Translations under genes and position numbers: made by a program
In this document: positions 22,336-30,602 of the stretch, one piece after another
Position numbering within the stretch: position 1 is the stretch's first letter
Layout of the letters: each line of letters opens with the position of its first letter
The notes under the pieces: model-generated
Told to the model about the DNA's origin: nothing
Seen by the model: the letters and a program-made list of their open reading frames with translations, nothing else
The model's database searches: none
Source of the DNA: a virus
Direction: 5' to 3' (one strand)
DNA length: 35,166 nt
Virus record (IMG/VR): IMGVR_UViG_3300021376_000177
Span: 1 to 35,166 of that record

Positions 22336-24162
22336 TTATATTATTTCTTTTTCGTAATAAACCTGTATTTTATTAATAAGATCTGTTACATTATAATAAT
22401 AAGGGAACATAAACTTCTGCAACGTTAAGTTTTGTTGAGTTATGTTTTTGTCGCCTTCAGGGTAAATTGCATTATAATAAATTAAACTTACACCGTTACG
22501 TTTTATAGTACCGTTTACCGTGCTAAACGATAAAACTCCAGATACAGCTAATATTTGATTTGATAAACGATCAAAATCAATAGTTTGTCCAAGCACGTTG
22601 TTTGATAAGCTAAAGAAATTAGTAATTGTATTTGCTATATCTTGAATTATAGATGTTTTTGTACGGGTTATATTATCATCAACGATAACTTCTAAATAGC
22701 TATCCCTTACAACTTCTTCAACTGTGTATACTTGTGATGCAGCAATACCTAAATTAAACGCTATATACACCGGGTCAAAAACAATAGGGTTAGTAGTAAG
22801 CATACTAACCTGGTTTACCTCATCAAGAATAATTTGTTTTTGAGAACTTGTTAAAAAATTGGTTCTTGCTTGTGTAGAATTTTGCGGTGTTTGTTTTGGT
22901 ACGAGGTAAATAAACACATTATTAAATGATGTTGATGTACCATACAACACCTGATTTTGTAAAACTCTACTATCTTCTAAACTATTGTTTAATCCAATAC
23001 TTTTTAAATATGCATACTGACCGTTAAGATAATCTGTATTATTAGAAACATATACATCATGTATAAAACCTTTAAAATTACGATTTATAAATGATTGATA
23101 ATCATCTTTTGTAACAAGTCTGTATTGTGAACGCACTAACTGGGGAGCGTTTATTTTAATTTGATCGACTGTTTCAGGGTTACTGTATGGTGTAGATGCA
23201 ACCGTATTTGTGAATGTTAAATTACTAACATCTGTGGTGGTTGCATAATTTATTGTTGATGGTTTAACATCAGCAAGGATTGTATCAAACTGAGGTGTAT
23301 TATAAAAGAAAAGAGGGTTGCTATCTAATACACTTGCGGCAATCTCACCTGATGTACCATCACTTTTTAAATAATACACAGCAACCGAATCACCTACATT
23401 TAATTTCTTACCTGTTATATCATTACCAAACTTTATTTCGTAACGTTGATTCTCATTAAATCTTACAGAGAATCTTTTTGCATTACCTGATTCGGTGTAT
23501 AATGTTGTTGTACGTTTCCACTCTTCCCATTTTGTTGTACCTGCTTGTTTAACGTAAACAAAAATATTAAAATTATCTATAATAGTATTAATATTATTAA
23601 CTGTATCGTATACAGTTAATGTAATAACTTCAAAATTGTCACCTAATGCACTGTAGAGAGGGTATTCTTGAATTTTACCTTCGTATAAAACATTCTTATT
23701 AGAAAAATCAGTTAATAATTGTGCACCGGTTTCAGTTTTAGCAAATGTAATATCTGATGTAAATGAATAATTGATACCATTGAATGCAAAATAACTATAT
23801 CTTGGTATTGTGTATATGTTAGGTGCTAATGCAGCGTTAGCTTGCACTTCAAATGGTAACACTGAAGTTTGTGGTCCAAGCGGGTTATAATCTAAGCTTT
23901 TAACAATACTATTTATATTTTCGTAAATCTGAGCTTTTGAAAAAATAGATTCACTAGCATTCTTATTGAGGTAATAAATCAAATAATGGTACGATACGGA
24001 TACCACATCAATAAACGCACTCCAATTACTACCTTCGTAATTTTGATCTGTGAATACGTTGTTACGAGATAATCTCTCAATTATTATATCTTTGAGAGAC
24101 ACAGCATCAAATGCTGCATAACCTGTGTTGCTTAAATTGTAATTTTGTATGTTGTTAGCCAT
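22336..24162 (-). CDS. gp6: Baseplate wedge protein, gp6/gpJ-like
   Basis: A 608-residue protein with the layout of T4 gp6 and the gpJ-like family. It has an N-terminal helical region (FDAVSLKDIIIERLSRNNVFTD), a beta domain with EIKFGNDITGKKLNVGDSV (the conserved FGxGxxGxxL-type turn), QLVRSQYRLVTKDDYQSFI (the conserved AxTxxDYxxl motif) and a C-terminal domain beginning near DPVYIAFNLGI. In contractile tails two copies per wedge form the iris around the hub. It follows the gp25-like gene by two bases, the usual gp25-gp6 order. Length is close to T4 gp6 (660). Confidence 0.85.
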   Translation of the reverse strand: MANNIQNYNLSNTGYAAFDAVSLKDIIIERLSRNNVFTDQNYEGSNWSAFIDVVSVSYHYLIYYLNKNASESIFSKAQIYENINSIVKSLDYNPLGPQTSVLPFEVQANAALAPNIYTIPRYSYFAFNGINYSFTSDITFAKTETGAQLLTDFSNKNVLYEGKIQEYPLYSALGDNFEVITLTVYDTVNNINTIIDNFNIFVYVKQAGTTKWEEWKRTTTLYTESGNAKRFSVRFNENQRYEIKFGNDITGKKLNVGDSVAVYYLKSDGTSGEIAASVLDSNPLFFYNTPQFDTILADVKPSTINYATTTDVSNLTFTNTVASTPYSNPETVDQIKINAPQLVRSQYRLVTKDDYQSFINRNFKGFIHDVYVSNNTDYLNGQYAYLKSIGLNNSLEDSRVLQNQVLYGTSTSFNNVFIYLVPKQTPQNSTQARTNFLTSSQKQIILDEVNQVSMLTTNPIVFDPVYIAFNLGIAASQVYTVEEVVRDSYLEVIVDDNITRTKTSIIQDIANTITNFFSLSNNVLGQTIDFDRLSNQILAVSGVLSFSTVNGTIKRNGVSLIYYNAIYPEGDKNITQQNLTLQKFMFPYYYNVTDLINKIQVYYEKEII

Positions 24163-24164
24163 AT

Positions 24165-24650
24165 TTAAAAGTTATAAAAGTTAAAACCGGTGCTACCGAG
24201 TGTGCCTTTTAATGTGAATATCGTATATGTATTTATAAATGGTACAGTAATCATTAATATGATATTATATCTATTTTCATCTGTCACTGCTTCTACGCGT
24301 ACTTTTTTAACAACAATTCTGGAGTCGTTTAATACTATACCATTAACTATACGTTGCGCTATTAAATTAGCAGTTACCTCAGATATTGGTAAAAATAAAA
24401 ACTGCATTAAGTTTAATCCAAACGTTGGATTTAACAGCTTTTGACCGGGAAATGTTATAAATATATTACGTATACTATTTTTAATAGCTCCAAGGTCGTA
24501 TTGCGCCTTGAGGTCGTTATTTGAATAGTTAGCGTTAAGATAATCAGTTCTCGTATTTTGTGAATCAATATCAAGATTAAGATCTGAATATTTGTATCCA
24601 GAGCTTGATACTACTGTATTGGTTAATTGGGATAAATTGATATTACCCAT
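24165..24650 (-). CDS. gp25: Baseplate wedge protein gp25-like
   Basis: A 161-residue protein of the GPW/gp25 family. The family pattern is visible: DLGAIKNSIRNIFITFPGQKLLNPTFG, then LMQFLFLPISE, and a closing beta pair with YNIILMITVPFI. In T4, gp25 starts sheath polymerisation and clips the wedge to the hub. It sits directly before the gp6-like gene. Compared with T4 (132 residues) it has an N-terminal extension. Confidence 0.88.
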   Translation of the reverse strand: MGNINLSQLTNTVVSSSGYKYSDLNLDIDSQNTRTDYLNANYSNNDLKAQYDLGAIKNSIRNIFITFPGQKLLNPTFGLNLMQFLFLPISEVTANLIAQRIVNGIVLNDSRIVVKKVRVEAVTDENRYNIILMITVPFINTYTIFTLKGTLGSTGFNFYNF

Positions 24651-24677
24651 ATCATTATTTAATTTTTAAGTCGAGAA

Positions 24678-24685
24678 CATAAATA
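24678..24685 (+). promoter_or_regulatory. Late-type box CATAAATA before a GTG-start gene
   Basis: Five bases before the GTG at 24691. The conserved spacing supports GTG as the real start. Confidence 0.55.
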
Positions 24686-24690
24686 ATATT

Positions 24691-25305
24691 GTGAACAAAA
24701 AATTCTTAAAAATTTTAGAGAGCACCTTAAATAGAAATACTAGAGGTGGCTTTTTAGTGGGTGACATTGTTAAGTTTAAGAAAAATTTCAAAAACTTAAC
24801 ATCCTTCAAAGCACTTAACGATGAAGTGCAGAGAAAGCTTATCACGTATTCATCTTCTGATTTACCTATACGTGTATCTAATATTAAGAATCATTACCCA
24901 TCAGCACAGCCTGGTAATGATGATAACATGATAGGTATTGTTGATTTAGATCTCTCACAAGAAGTATCACCAGGCAAATTTCATGAATATGTAACATGCC
25001 CACCTGACTGTGTAGAAGTAATTGATGTTTATCCTAATCTTACACCTGTTGCAGGTAGTATTAAATATGATAACAAAGAACAGATTAAACCAGTTGAAGT
25101 AGCTAAATATGAAGAAGATGAACAAGAAATAGTTAAAAATCAAACAAGGAAAACGTCGCAAGCCCCAACCATAGGGTCTGCGACGTCTGACTCTGATTTA
25201 ACTTTACAAAATACTCAGGTTAACATACCACACGGTAACAAAAACAAAATAGAAGATCAAGGTGGTAAGAAGTCATATACTTCAATGTACTTAGGTATTC
25301 GTTAA
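24691..25305 (+). CDS. Hypothetical protein (204 aa), probable late gene
   Basis: No known domain. The N-terminus is basic (NKKFLKILESTLNRNTRGGFLVGDIVKFKKNFK); GGFLVGDIVKF looks like a small barrel strand. The last third is polar, looks disordered, and ends with YTSMYLGIR. It starts with GTG, supported by the late-type box. It is a plus-strand gene inserted between gp25 and the clamp loader, and its stop overlaps the end of the clamp-loader gene by 15 bases. It may be a virion or assembly protein; this rests on the promoter type only. Confidence 0.6.
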   Translation: MNKKFLKILESTLNRNTRGGFLVGDIVKFKKNFKNLTSFKALNDEVQRKLITYSSSDLPIRVSNIKNHYPSAQPGNDDNMIGIVDLDLSQEVSPGKFHEYVTCPPDCVEVIDVYPNLTPVAGSIKYDNKEQIKPVEVAKYEEDEQEIVKNQTRKTSQAPTIGSATSDSDLTLQNTQVNIPHGNKNKIEDQGGKKSYTSMYLGIR

Positions 25306-26217
25306 TAATTTACTTAAATTGATAAAACATACATAAGCATTTATTTCTTGATCAGCAACAAAGCTCGCTTTATATATGTAGTCGTGTATACATATTAAAG
25401 CGAGTTTTTTATTGTCTTCTTTTATTGTTTGCGTATCGATATAATCAAACAACTCACGCAAAAGCTTTTGAAAGTCGTTATTAAATAACTCTTGCTTTTG
25501 TATCATATACTGCCTGACTTTTAATACGTGACCTGAAATTATTAATTTGTATATATCCTGTACAAACCCATTACTAATACCCTCGCTATCCTTAAGAAGT
25601 AAACCGTTTACAGTGTGTTTCTGTATTTTGTTAATTATTTGTCTAATATCAGGAAAAAATTCTTTAACAATTTGATCAAGTATTAACTTATCATAAGTTA
25701 CCTTTTCTTGATCTAAAATATATTGTATACGTTTTGTGACTGCTAGTTTATCATACGTTAATTCAAATGTTTGACAGCGACTACGCAATGGGTCAATTAT
25801 ACGATGCTTATAATTAGCAGTTAATATAAATCTGGTATGTTTACTGTACTCTTCTATTACATTACGTAAAGCTCTTTGCGAATCTGGTGATAAACCATCA
25901 GCCTCGTCAAGAATAATAACTTTAACATTTTCAGTTAAACCTCTCGTTTGTGCAAAACCTACAACTTTGGTACGTATAGTATCAATACCATTTTCATCAG
26001 AAGCATTAATATATAGGTATTGTGTGTTAAGTAATTCTGTTACTATAATTTTAGCTAACGTTGTTTTACCTGTACCAGGGTTACCCGTGAATAAAAGTGT
26101 TGGTATATCAGTGTTTCTATATTTTTCAATAAAAACCTTATTTTCATTACCTAACACCATATCGCACAATAGTTTAGGTCTATATTTCTCCACCCAAAGA
26201 GAGTTAAATTCTAACAT
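25291..26217 (-). CDS. gp44: Sliding-clamp loader large subunit (gp44-like AAA+ ATPase)
   Basis: A 308-residue AAA+ clamp-loader ATPase of the RFC-small/gp44 type: WVEKYRPKLL at the N-terminus (RFC box II), Walker A GNPGTGKT (45-52), Walker B IILDEAD (101-107), sensor 1 ILTANYK, and the arginine-finger SRC motif in RSRCQTF (145-151). It opens and loads the sliding clamp onto DNA for replication and, in T4-like phages, indirectly for late transcription, because the clamp activates late promoters. This ties in with the late-type boxes in the window. A sigma70-like promoter lies directly upstream. The small subunit (gp62) is not in the window. Confidence 0.93.
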   Translation of the reverse strand: MLEFNSLWVEKYRPKLLCDMVLGNENKVFIEKYRNTDIPTLLFTGNPGTGKTTLAKIIVTELLNTQYLYINASDENGIDTIRTKVVGFAQTRGLTENVKVIILDEADGLSPDSQRALRNVIEEYSKHTRFILTANYKHRIIDPLRSRCQTFELTYDKLAVTKRIQYILDQEKVTYDKLILDQIVKEFFPDIRQIINKIQKHTVNGLLLKDSEGISNGFVQDIYKLIISGHVLKVRQYMIQKQELFNNDFQKLLRELFDYIDTQTIKEDNKKLALICIHDYIYKASFVADQEINAYVCFINLSKLLTNT

Positions 26218-26223
26218 ATTTTA

Positions 26224-26251
26224 ATTTTAAATAAACTTGTAAAAAAGTCAA
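26224..26251 (-). promoter_or_regulatory. Sigma70-like promoter for the clamp loader
   Basis: The minus strand reads -35 TTGACT (26246-26251), a 16-bp spacer, and -10 TAAAAT (26224-26229), directly before the ATG at 26217. It is divergent from the late box of the 36-residue gene. Confidence 0.5.
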
Positions 26252-26278
26252 TAGAAAGTTGAAAGTATTATATCAATA

Positions 26279-26286
26279 TATAAATA
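26279..26286 (+). promoter_or_regulatory. Late-type box TATAAATA before the 36-residue gene
   Basis: An exact T4 late core, seven bases before the ATG at 26294. With T4 geometry, transcription would begin at or next to the start codon. Confidence 0.6.
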
Positions 26287-26293
26287 CGTTTGT

Positions 26294-26404
26294 ATGGCAA
26301 CATCTAAATCTAAGGCTACTGCTGCACCTACCAAACCTACGAGTGCAACAACTATCAAACCCACTACAACCTCTACAGTTACATCTGTCAAGAAGGGTAA
26401 GTAA
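26294..26404 (+). CDS. 36-residue Ser/Thr/Lys/Pro-rich basic peptide
   Basis: The product starts MATSKSKATAAPTKPTSATT and ends VKKGK. It contains only small, hydroxyl and basic residues plus proline, with no acidic or aromatic residue, resembling a histone-H1-type tail. It is flanked by an exact TATAAATA box seven bases before the ATG and a strong intrinsic terminator 18 bases after the stop, so it looks like a complete single-gene unit on the plus strand inside a minus-strand region. The antisense frame is hydrophobic and is judged a shadow. It could be an abundant DNA-packing or capsid-internal peptide; this is speculation. Confidence 0.75.
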   Translation: MATSKSKATAAPTKPTSATTIKPTTTSTVTSVKKGK

Positions 26405-26422
26405 TCTTTAAAATAAAACAGT

Positions 26423-26450
26423 AAGGCGCTCAAGTGAGCGCCTTTTTTTA
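26423..26450 (+). terminator. Intrinsic terminator after the 36-residue gene
   Basis: A nine-pair GC-rich stem (AAGGCGCTC with GAGCGCCTT) with loop AAGT is followed directly by a T-run. It is the best intrinsic terminator in the window, oriented for the plus strand, and it runs into the end of the minus-strand glycosyltransferase gene. Confidence 0.9.
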
Positions 26451-27173
26451 TTTGTATTTTTGTATAAAATAATCTTCTGATGTTTGGTATTTTTTATCGT
26501 TAAATGAAAGTAAACCCGGTGAATGATGTGTAACTATAATTGGCACAACACCTATTTTACATTTACGTTCATTTGCAGCTAAACAAAAATCAATATCATA
26601 ATGATGAAAACCTGGTAATTTTTCATCAAAACGAAGTAGTGGTTTTTCTCTTAACGTATCTGTAGATATACCGATAAACAAACCATCAATAAGTGCTACT
26701 CGATTATTAGAAGGCCCAAAGGTTGTACCATACCAATGACCGTTAATAAAATGACCTACAGTACCGTATCTCTCTTTAGACATTATATGCCACAAACAGG
26801 GTCTTTTAATTGTAATATTACTACCACCTGCGAGACCTATAATATCATAAACTTTTAAACCCTCAATTACTTTTTGTTCAAATGATCTATCTTCTATTAT
26901 TACATCATCGTGAACAAAAAGTATTTTTGAGTAAATGGTATTATTAAGTGCAAATCTAATTGCCTTATTATATACTTTACCTATAGGTGTTGTATTTTCA
27001 TAGATATATAATATATCTAACAACCCATTTAAATTAGCACGTGCACCTTTTTGATCATCAACATTAACATGTTCAAAATCTATTGATTGATGACGTGTAA
27101 GGAGTGATTTGGTAAGTGAGGTTTGTTTTAAACCATCTAAATCACTTCTTGTTGTGCTAACAATTAGTATCAT
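26448..27173 (-). CDS. Glycosyltransferase family 2-like protein
   Basis: A 241-residue GT-A glycosyltransferase. The start MILIVSTTRSD, the metal-binding FVHDDV (86-91), an acceptor-side GLFIGIS strand, and the FDEKLPGFHHYDIDFCLAA block followed by VTHHSPG match the family often called glycosyltransferase-like (Glyco_tranf_2_5). The sugar and target are unknown. Its ATG overlaps the dut stop by 4 bases, so it is co-expressed with dUTPase from the promoter at 27635-27663. It is unrelated in detail to the glycosyltransferase at 9059-9787. Confidence 0.8.
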   Translation of the reverse strand: MILIVSTTRSDLDGLKQTSLTKSLLTRHQSIDFEHVNVDDQKGARANLNGLLDILYIYENTTPIGKVYNKAIRFALNNTIYSKILFVHDDVIIEDRSFEQKVIEGLKVYDIIGLAGGSNITIKRPCLWHIMSKERYGTVGHFINGHWYGTTFGPSNNRVALIDGLFIGISTDTLREKPLLRFDEKLPGFHHYDIDFCLAANERKCKIGVVPIIVTHHSPGLLSFNDKKYQTSEDYFIQKYK

Positions 27174-27625
27174 ATACCTGAGCTTCCAAAGCCTTTTTCG
27201 CCGCGTTTGGTTTCGGTTACATTATCAGTCCATGATACATTTGCTGTATGTATTTGATATATTACAAATTGAGCAATTGCAACACCTTTGTCAATAGTTA
27301 CATCAAAATCACCGAAGTTGTATAACTTTACACCCATATTGCCCCTATATGGGTTATCGATTATACCTAAATGGGGTTGAATATTCTTTTTAAACCCAAG
27401 ACCACTACGTGGCTCAATTCTAAACCAATAGCCCGGTGTAACGTATGCCAACTTTAACCCCACAGGTACTACAACACTATTGTGCTTAGGTACGGTGACA
27501 GCTTCCACAGAAAATATATCGTAGCCAGTATCACCAGTAAATGGGTCAGGATGATTTCTAAAAGGTAAAATAGCATCGGGGTGTTCGCGTAAAAACTCAA
27601 TTTTTATCAATTTGTCTACTATCAT
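27170..27625 (-). CDS. dut: dUTPase
   Basis: A 151-residue trimeric-type dUTP diphosphatase (dUTP to dUMP and PPi). All five motifs are present: DTGYDIF (32-38), PRSGLGF (72-78), GIIDNPYRGNMG (87-98), KGVAIAQFVI (113-122) and RGEKGFGSSG (141-150). It keeps uracil out of DNA and supplies dUMP to ThyX. It is expressed from a well-formed sigma70-like promoter with a dyad over its -35, and is coupled to the downstream glycosyltransferase. Confidence 0.95.
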   Translation of the reverse strand: MIVDKLIKIEFLREHPDAILPFRNHPDPFTGDTGYDIFSVEAVTVPKHNSVVVPVGLKLAYVTPGYWFRIEPRSGLGFKKNIQPHLGIIDNPYRGNMGVKLYNFGDFDVTIDKGVAIAQFVIYQIHTANVSWTDNVTETKRGEKGFGSSGI

Positions 27626-27634
27626 ATTTTATGT

Positions 27635-27663
27635 AGTATATAGGGTTGATATAGGAATATCAA
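27635..27663 (-). promoter_or_regulatory. Sigma70-like promoter for dut
   Basis: The minus strand reads -35 TTGATA (27658-27663), a 17-bp spacer, and -10 TATACT (27635-27640), ten bases before the ATG at 27625. Optimal spacing makes this the best host-type promoter seen here. Confidence 0.65.
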
Positions 27664-27664
27664 C
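27645..27664. promoter_or_regulatory. 20-bp perfect dyad over the dut promoter, possible operator
   Basis: GTTGATAT-AGGA-ATATCAAC, eight-base perfect arms. One arm contains the dut -35 box, and the dyad sits just before the late-type box of the divergent gene at 27690. A repressor or activator site is possible; no cognate regulator is identified. Confidence 0.4.
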
Positions 27665-27676
27665 TGTTTAATTATT

Positions 27677-27684
27677 AATAAATA
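27677..27684 (+). promoter_or_regulatory. Late-type box AATAAATA before the small-terminase candidate
   Basis: Five bases before the ATG at 27690 on the plus strand. Confidence 0.55.
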
Positions 27685-27689
27685 ATTGT

Positions 27690-28163
27690 ATGTCTGAAAA
27701 TACTACCGATATAAATTCATTAATATCACAGCTTCAAGGAATCAATACCGCTGCTAACAATATTGATGAATTAGCACAGCAAACGTCAGTGTCAAAAGAA
27801 AATCTTGAACAATTTGTTATTGATAAAGCTAGCCAGCTTATAAATGATACCACTAGCACTATTGGATATTTAAAGAGATTAGTTGAGGCTGCACCTGATG
27901 CTAAAGAGGTTGCTTCGTTAGCTGAACTTGTAAAAGCTTCGTCCTCAACGTTAGATACATTAACAAAAATGGTTATTAGTAATAAGAAAAACGATACTAT
28001 TAAAGAAATTAAACTACTAGATATAACATTAAAACAAAAACCGGATGCTATAAAAAACAAATATACCAGAGATGAAATATTTAAACAATTGTTTGTACCA
28101 CCTGAAAATACAGTCGTGGAAATTAACTCACAGCCTGAGCAGTCAAAAGAGAATATAAGTTAA
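27690..28163 (+). CDS. Putative small terminase subunit (gp16-like)
   Basis: A 157-residue helical protein. The central region, ASQLINDTTSTIGYLKRLVEAA followed by KEVASLAELVKASSSTLDTLTKMV, has the spacing of the helical hairpin in T4 gp16-type small terminases, in which the helices oligomerise into a ring. The length is close to T4 gp16 (164). The C-terminus is polar. The call rests on this pattern and on the late-type box; no large terminase lies in the window to confirm it. Its stop overlaps the end of the convergent 296-residue gene by 41 bases. Confidence 0.45.
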   Translation: MSENTTDINSLISQLQGINTAANNIDELAQQTSVSKENLEQFVIDKASQLINDTTSTIGYLKRLVEAAPDAKEVASLAELVKASSSTLDTLTKMVISNKKNDTIKEIKLLDITLKQKPDAIKNKYTRDEIFKQLFVPPENTVVEINSQPEQSKENIS

Positions 28164-29013
28164 CAGTGTTTATATATTGTTCAGCTTCTTGTTGTAAATA
28201 CGTTACTTTTTTAATCGTACCCTCTATATCTATTTCTATAGCACCTTTATCCATTTTTGCTAAATTTTTCTCATAATCACCGTAATTAAAATTTTCGTAA
28301 AAAAGAATTAAATCATACAATTTACCGTAATATGTGCGTAAACTTTTTTCTAAAGATTCTTTAGCAATATTTTTAATTTTGTTAATATGGTTGTAATCAG
28401 TTACTAGATTCTCACCATGTGCTTCAGTAGGGTATGCAAAATTACCTTGCACATTTGACATATTTTGTCTATATAAAATAGTGTTTAATAAATTGAGTTG
28501 TATTGTAACAGCAATAGTGTTGGTTCTAAGTTTTGAAAACGCGCTTGAACCTACATTGACTGGAGCAGGTATACCATTAGCAAATTGTATTTCAAAATCT
28601 GTATCTTTGATTAATAAAGTGGAATCATCGGGTACCGTAAAATAATTCCTAAGCAACCCAATACTATCACTAATTTGTTTGAAGTAAATATTATCTTTAC
28701 TTTGTTTGTAAAATTCTTCACGTATAATACTAAAATCATTAAAAAATTTCTCGTACCAGTATATTTTAAATTGTAACTGATCGAATTTATCCATCTCAGT
28801 CTTATTCAATTCATTATATAAATCTATTCTAGCTGCTATTGTGTTGTTTAATTCTTTAGACTTATTATAGTCAATAAACGTTTTAAGTGTATCAATACCG
28901 AAAATTAATACTTTATAATAGTTAGAAAATTTTTGATAATAGTTTTTATCGTAATATAAATTAACGTTATATAGATAAGGATCTATAGTTTTAAAGTATT
29001 GACTACTCGGCAT
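28123..29013 (-). CDS. Putative tail/baseplate structural protein (296 aa)
   Basis: Not recognised. It is a strongly helical, tyrosine-rich protein (YYDKNYYQKFSNYYKVL near the start), with a short beta-like middle (DDSTLLIKDTDFEIQFANG) and a helical C-terminus. It directly follows the hub gene with an eight-base gap and has its own late-type box, so a baseplate-hub or tail role is likely from context only. Confidence 0.55.
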   Translation of the reverse strand: MPSSQYFKTIDPYLYNVNLYYDKNYYQKFSNYYKVLIFGIDTLKTFIDYNKSKELNNTIAARIDLYNELNKTEMDKFDQLQFKIYWYEKFFNDFSIIREEFYKQSKDNIYFKQISDSIGLLRNYFTVPDDSTLLIKDTDFEIQFANGIPAPVNVGSSAFSKLRTNTIAVTIQLNLLNTILYRQNMSNVQGNFAYPTEAHGENLVTDYNHINKIKNIAKESLEKSLRTYYGKLYDLILFYENFNYGDYEKNLAKMDKGAIEIDIEGTIKKVTYLQQEAEQYINTVNLYSLLTAQAVS

Positions 29014-29018
29014 ACTAT

Positions 29019-29026
29019 TATTTATT
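29019..29026 (-). promoter_or_regulatory. Late-type box AATAAATA before the 296-residue gene
   Basis: Five bases before the ATG at 29013, overlapping the hub gene's stop region. Confidence 0.55.
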
Positions 29027-30602
29027 CAATGTTAGAGTTACCACCAACTGGGCTGAAATTATACGTTTTAACAGCAATTATCTTATTCTGATATGAATTA
29101 CTCGTGAATATATGTTCAACGTTAACTATAAACCATATACCTAATAAACGATCATCAAACTTTGATGAAGGTAATGCATCATCTCTATCAATACTGATAA
29201 ATCTACCAGCTTGTCTAGTTGTAACCCCTTGTATGGTAAATTCAATTGTGAGATTTTTATACAATGCATTTAATAATGCTAAATTACGACCCCAATTTAA
29301 ACGTTGATCAATACTATAATCAACAAGTGTAAATACATTCTTAACATTTTTATTATTTTTACGAATAAGGTTAATATAAAAATTAGGTGCGGGTTGGTTA
29401 TTTTCACCCTTTAAAGGTTTAACATATAAATCATCATATGTTTGTAGAACACTTTCCACATTATTTCTAGCTAAATCGATATTAAATTGTTTATCGTTTA
29501 AATTATATGAATGCACTATGTGAGTTAGAATATTATCTTGCAAGTGAGTTGCATCAGAATAATATAGTCTAAAATTTGAAATATAACTACTATTTAAAAA
29601 CCCAGTATTGTTAATTATATTTGTCGGTGTTCTTGTTTTTTTCAAAACAACATTTACTGATTCACCTACTGATTGTAATAGAAATTTTTCTATATGTAAT
29701 ATACCCGCCCCGTCTGTTGTTTTATTATAGCTATATTTAAAGTAATTAGATAAACCCATTAATGACCATGTGTTATTACGTTCTTTTCGTAATATGCATG
29801 GGTCAAATTTTTCTCTACTTACATGTCTTTGTAACACGTAATATAAGTCTTGATATGCATTATATGGTGCTGGTGATGAATAAAAAAATGTGCTCGCTCC
29901 ATCATCCCACGCATCGTTGTCAGCATATTTTATTTCATTGGTATTAGTGATACTACCGTTCTGTGTTAATGTTAAAGATAAAATATGTTTTATTATAGTA
30001 CCGGTAAGTACACCTCTATCTATATTATTTAAATTGGCAACATTTTTGTCGGGTATTAATGTTGTAGTGGAAAAATCGAGATTTTTTTCATGCAAAATTC
30101 TTTCATCCAAATCTTGCAGTGCTAAAATTTTAAGTTTTTTACCACTTGCTGTAATTTCATCACTTATATTAACTACGCTAAAAAGAAATTTAAGTGTAAA
30201 TGGATTGTTTATAGATGGTATATCTTGTTCGTTAGATACATCAGAGTCTCTAGGTGTAATTAATACCAATACTAAATCCCTACCATCACCTCTAAAAAAG
30301 AATTCCAAATTTGTTTGATCTAAATCCTTTTGACGGGTGGTATATGACTCACCTGGGTTGTTATATGCACGTTCAATTGTATCATTATCATTTAATATAA
30401 CTAATTCACCGGTATGTGTAAACTTTGTTAAGTTGTCGTTGATATTTAAACCTACTACTGATTCGGTAGTTAAATTTAAAAATGGCCCCTCACCACTAAT
30501 TAAAACCACGCAGAATATATATTCACTCTTATCAAATGTTACATCATTTGATAACAATGGTGGTATAAACGGGTCTATTGCTTTATATATATTTTCTGTC
30601 AT
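29022..30602 (-). CDS. Baseplate hub protein, gp27/gpD-like
   Basis: A 526-residue protein. The N-terminal third is a beta domain (GPFLNLTTESVVGLNINDNLTKFTHTGELVI), as in tail-hub tube-like domains. The C-terminal part, TRQAGRFISIDR followed by FDDRLLGIWFIVNVEHIFTSNSYQNKI, follows the hub pattern seen in gp27 and gpD proteins (G-x-x-hydrophobic, then G-x-W/Y-hydrophobic-V-x-x-V-x-H). It overlaps gp53's stop by one base (TAATG). It is longer than T4 gp27 (391), perhaps with an insertion. In a contractile tail it would form the trimer joining tube to spike. Confidence 0.65.
   Translation of the reverse strand: MTENIYKAIDPFIPPLLSNDVTFDKSEYIFCVVLISGEGPFLNLTTESVVGLNINDNLTKFTHTGELVILNDNDTIERAYNNPGESYTTRQKDLDQTNLEFFFRGDGRDLVLVLITPRDSDVSNEQDIPSINNPFTLKFLFSVVNISDEITASGKKLKILALQDLDERILHEKNLDFSTTTLIPDKNVANLNNIDRGVLTGTIIKHILSLTLTQNGSITNTNEIKYADNDAWDDGASTFFYSSPAPYNAYQDLYYVLQRHVSREKFDPCILRKERNNTWSLMGLSNYFKYSYNKTTDGAGILHIEKFLLQSVGESVNVVLKKTRTPTNIINNTGFLNSSYISNFRLYYSDATHLQDNILTHIVHSYNLNDKQFNIDLARNNVESVLQTYDDLYVKPLKGENNQPAPNFYINLIRKNNKNVKNVFTLVDYSIDQRLNWGRNLALLNALYKNLTIEFTIQGVTTRQAGRFISIDRDDALPSSKFDDRLLGIWFIVNVEHIFTSNSYQNKIIAVKTYNFSPVGGNSNIE

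Noticed and set aside
26248-26433. Hydrophobic 61-residue minus-strand frame resembling a membrane peptide
   Set aside because: It lies opposite the 36-residue gene, which has its own late box and terminator; the frame also crosses the terminator hairpin and the clamp-loader promoter.
29890-30318. 142-codon plus-strand frame inside the hub gene
   Set aside because: It is the antisense shadow of a long gene with recognisable hub features; no start signals.
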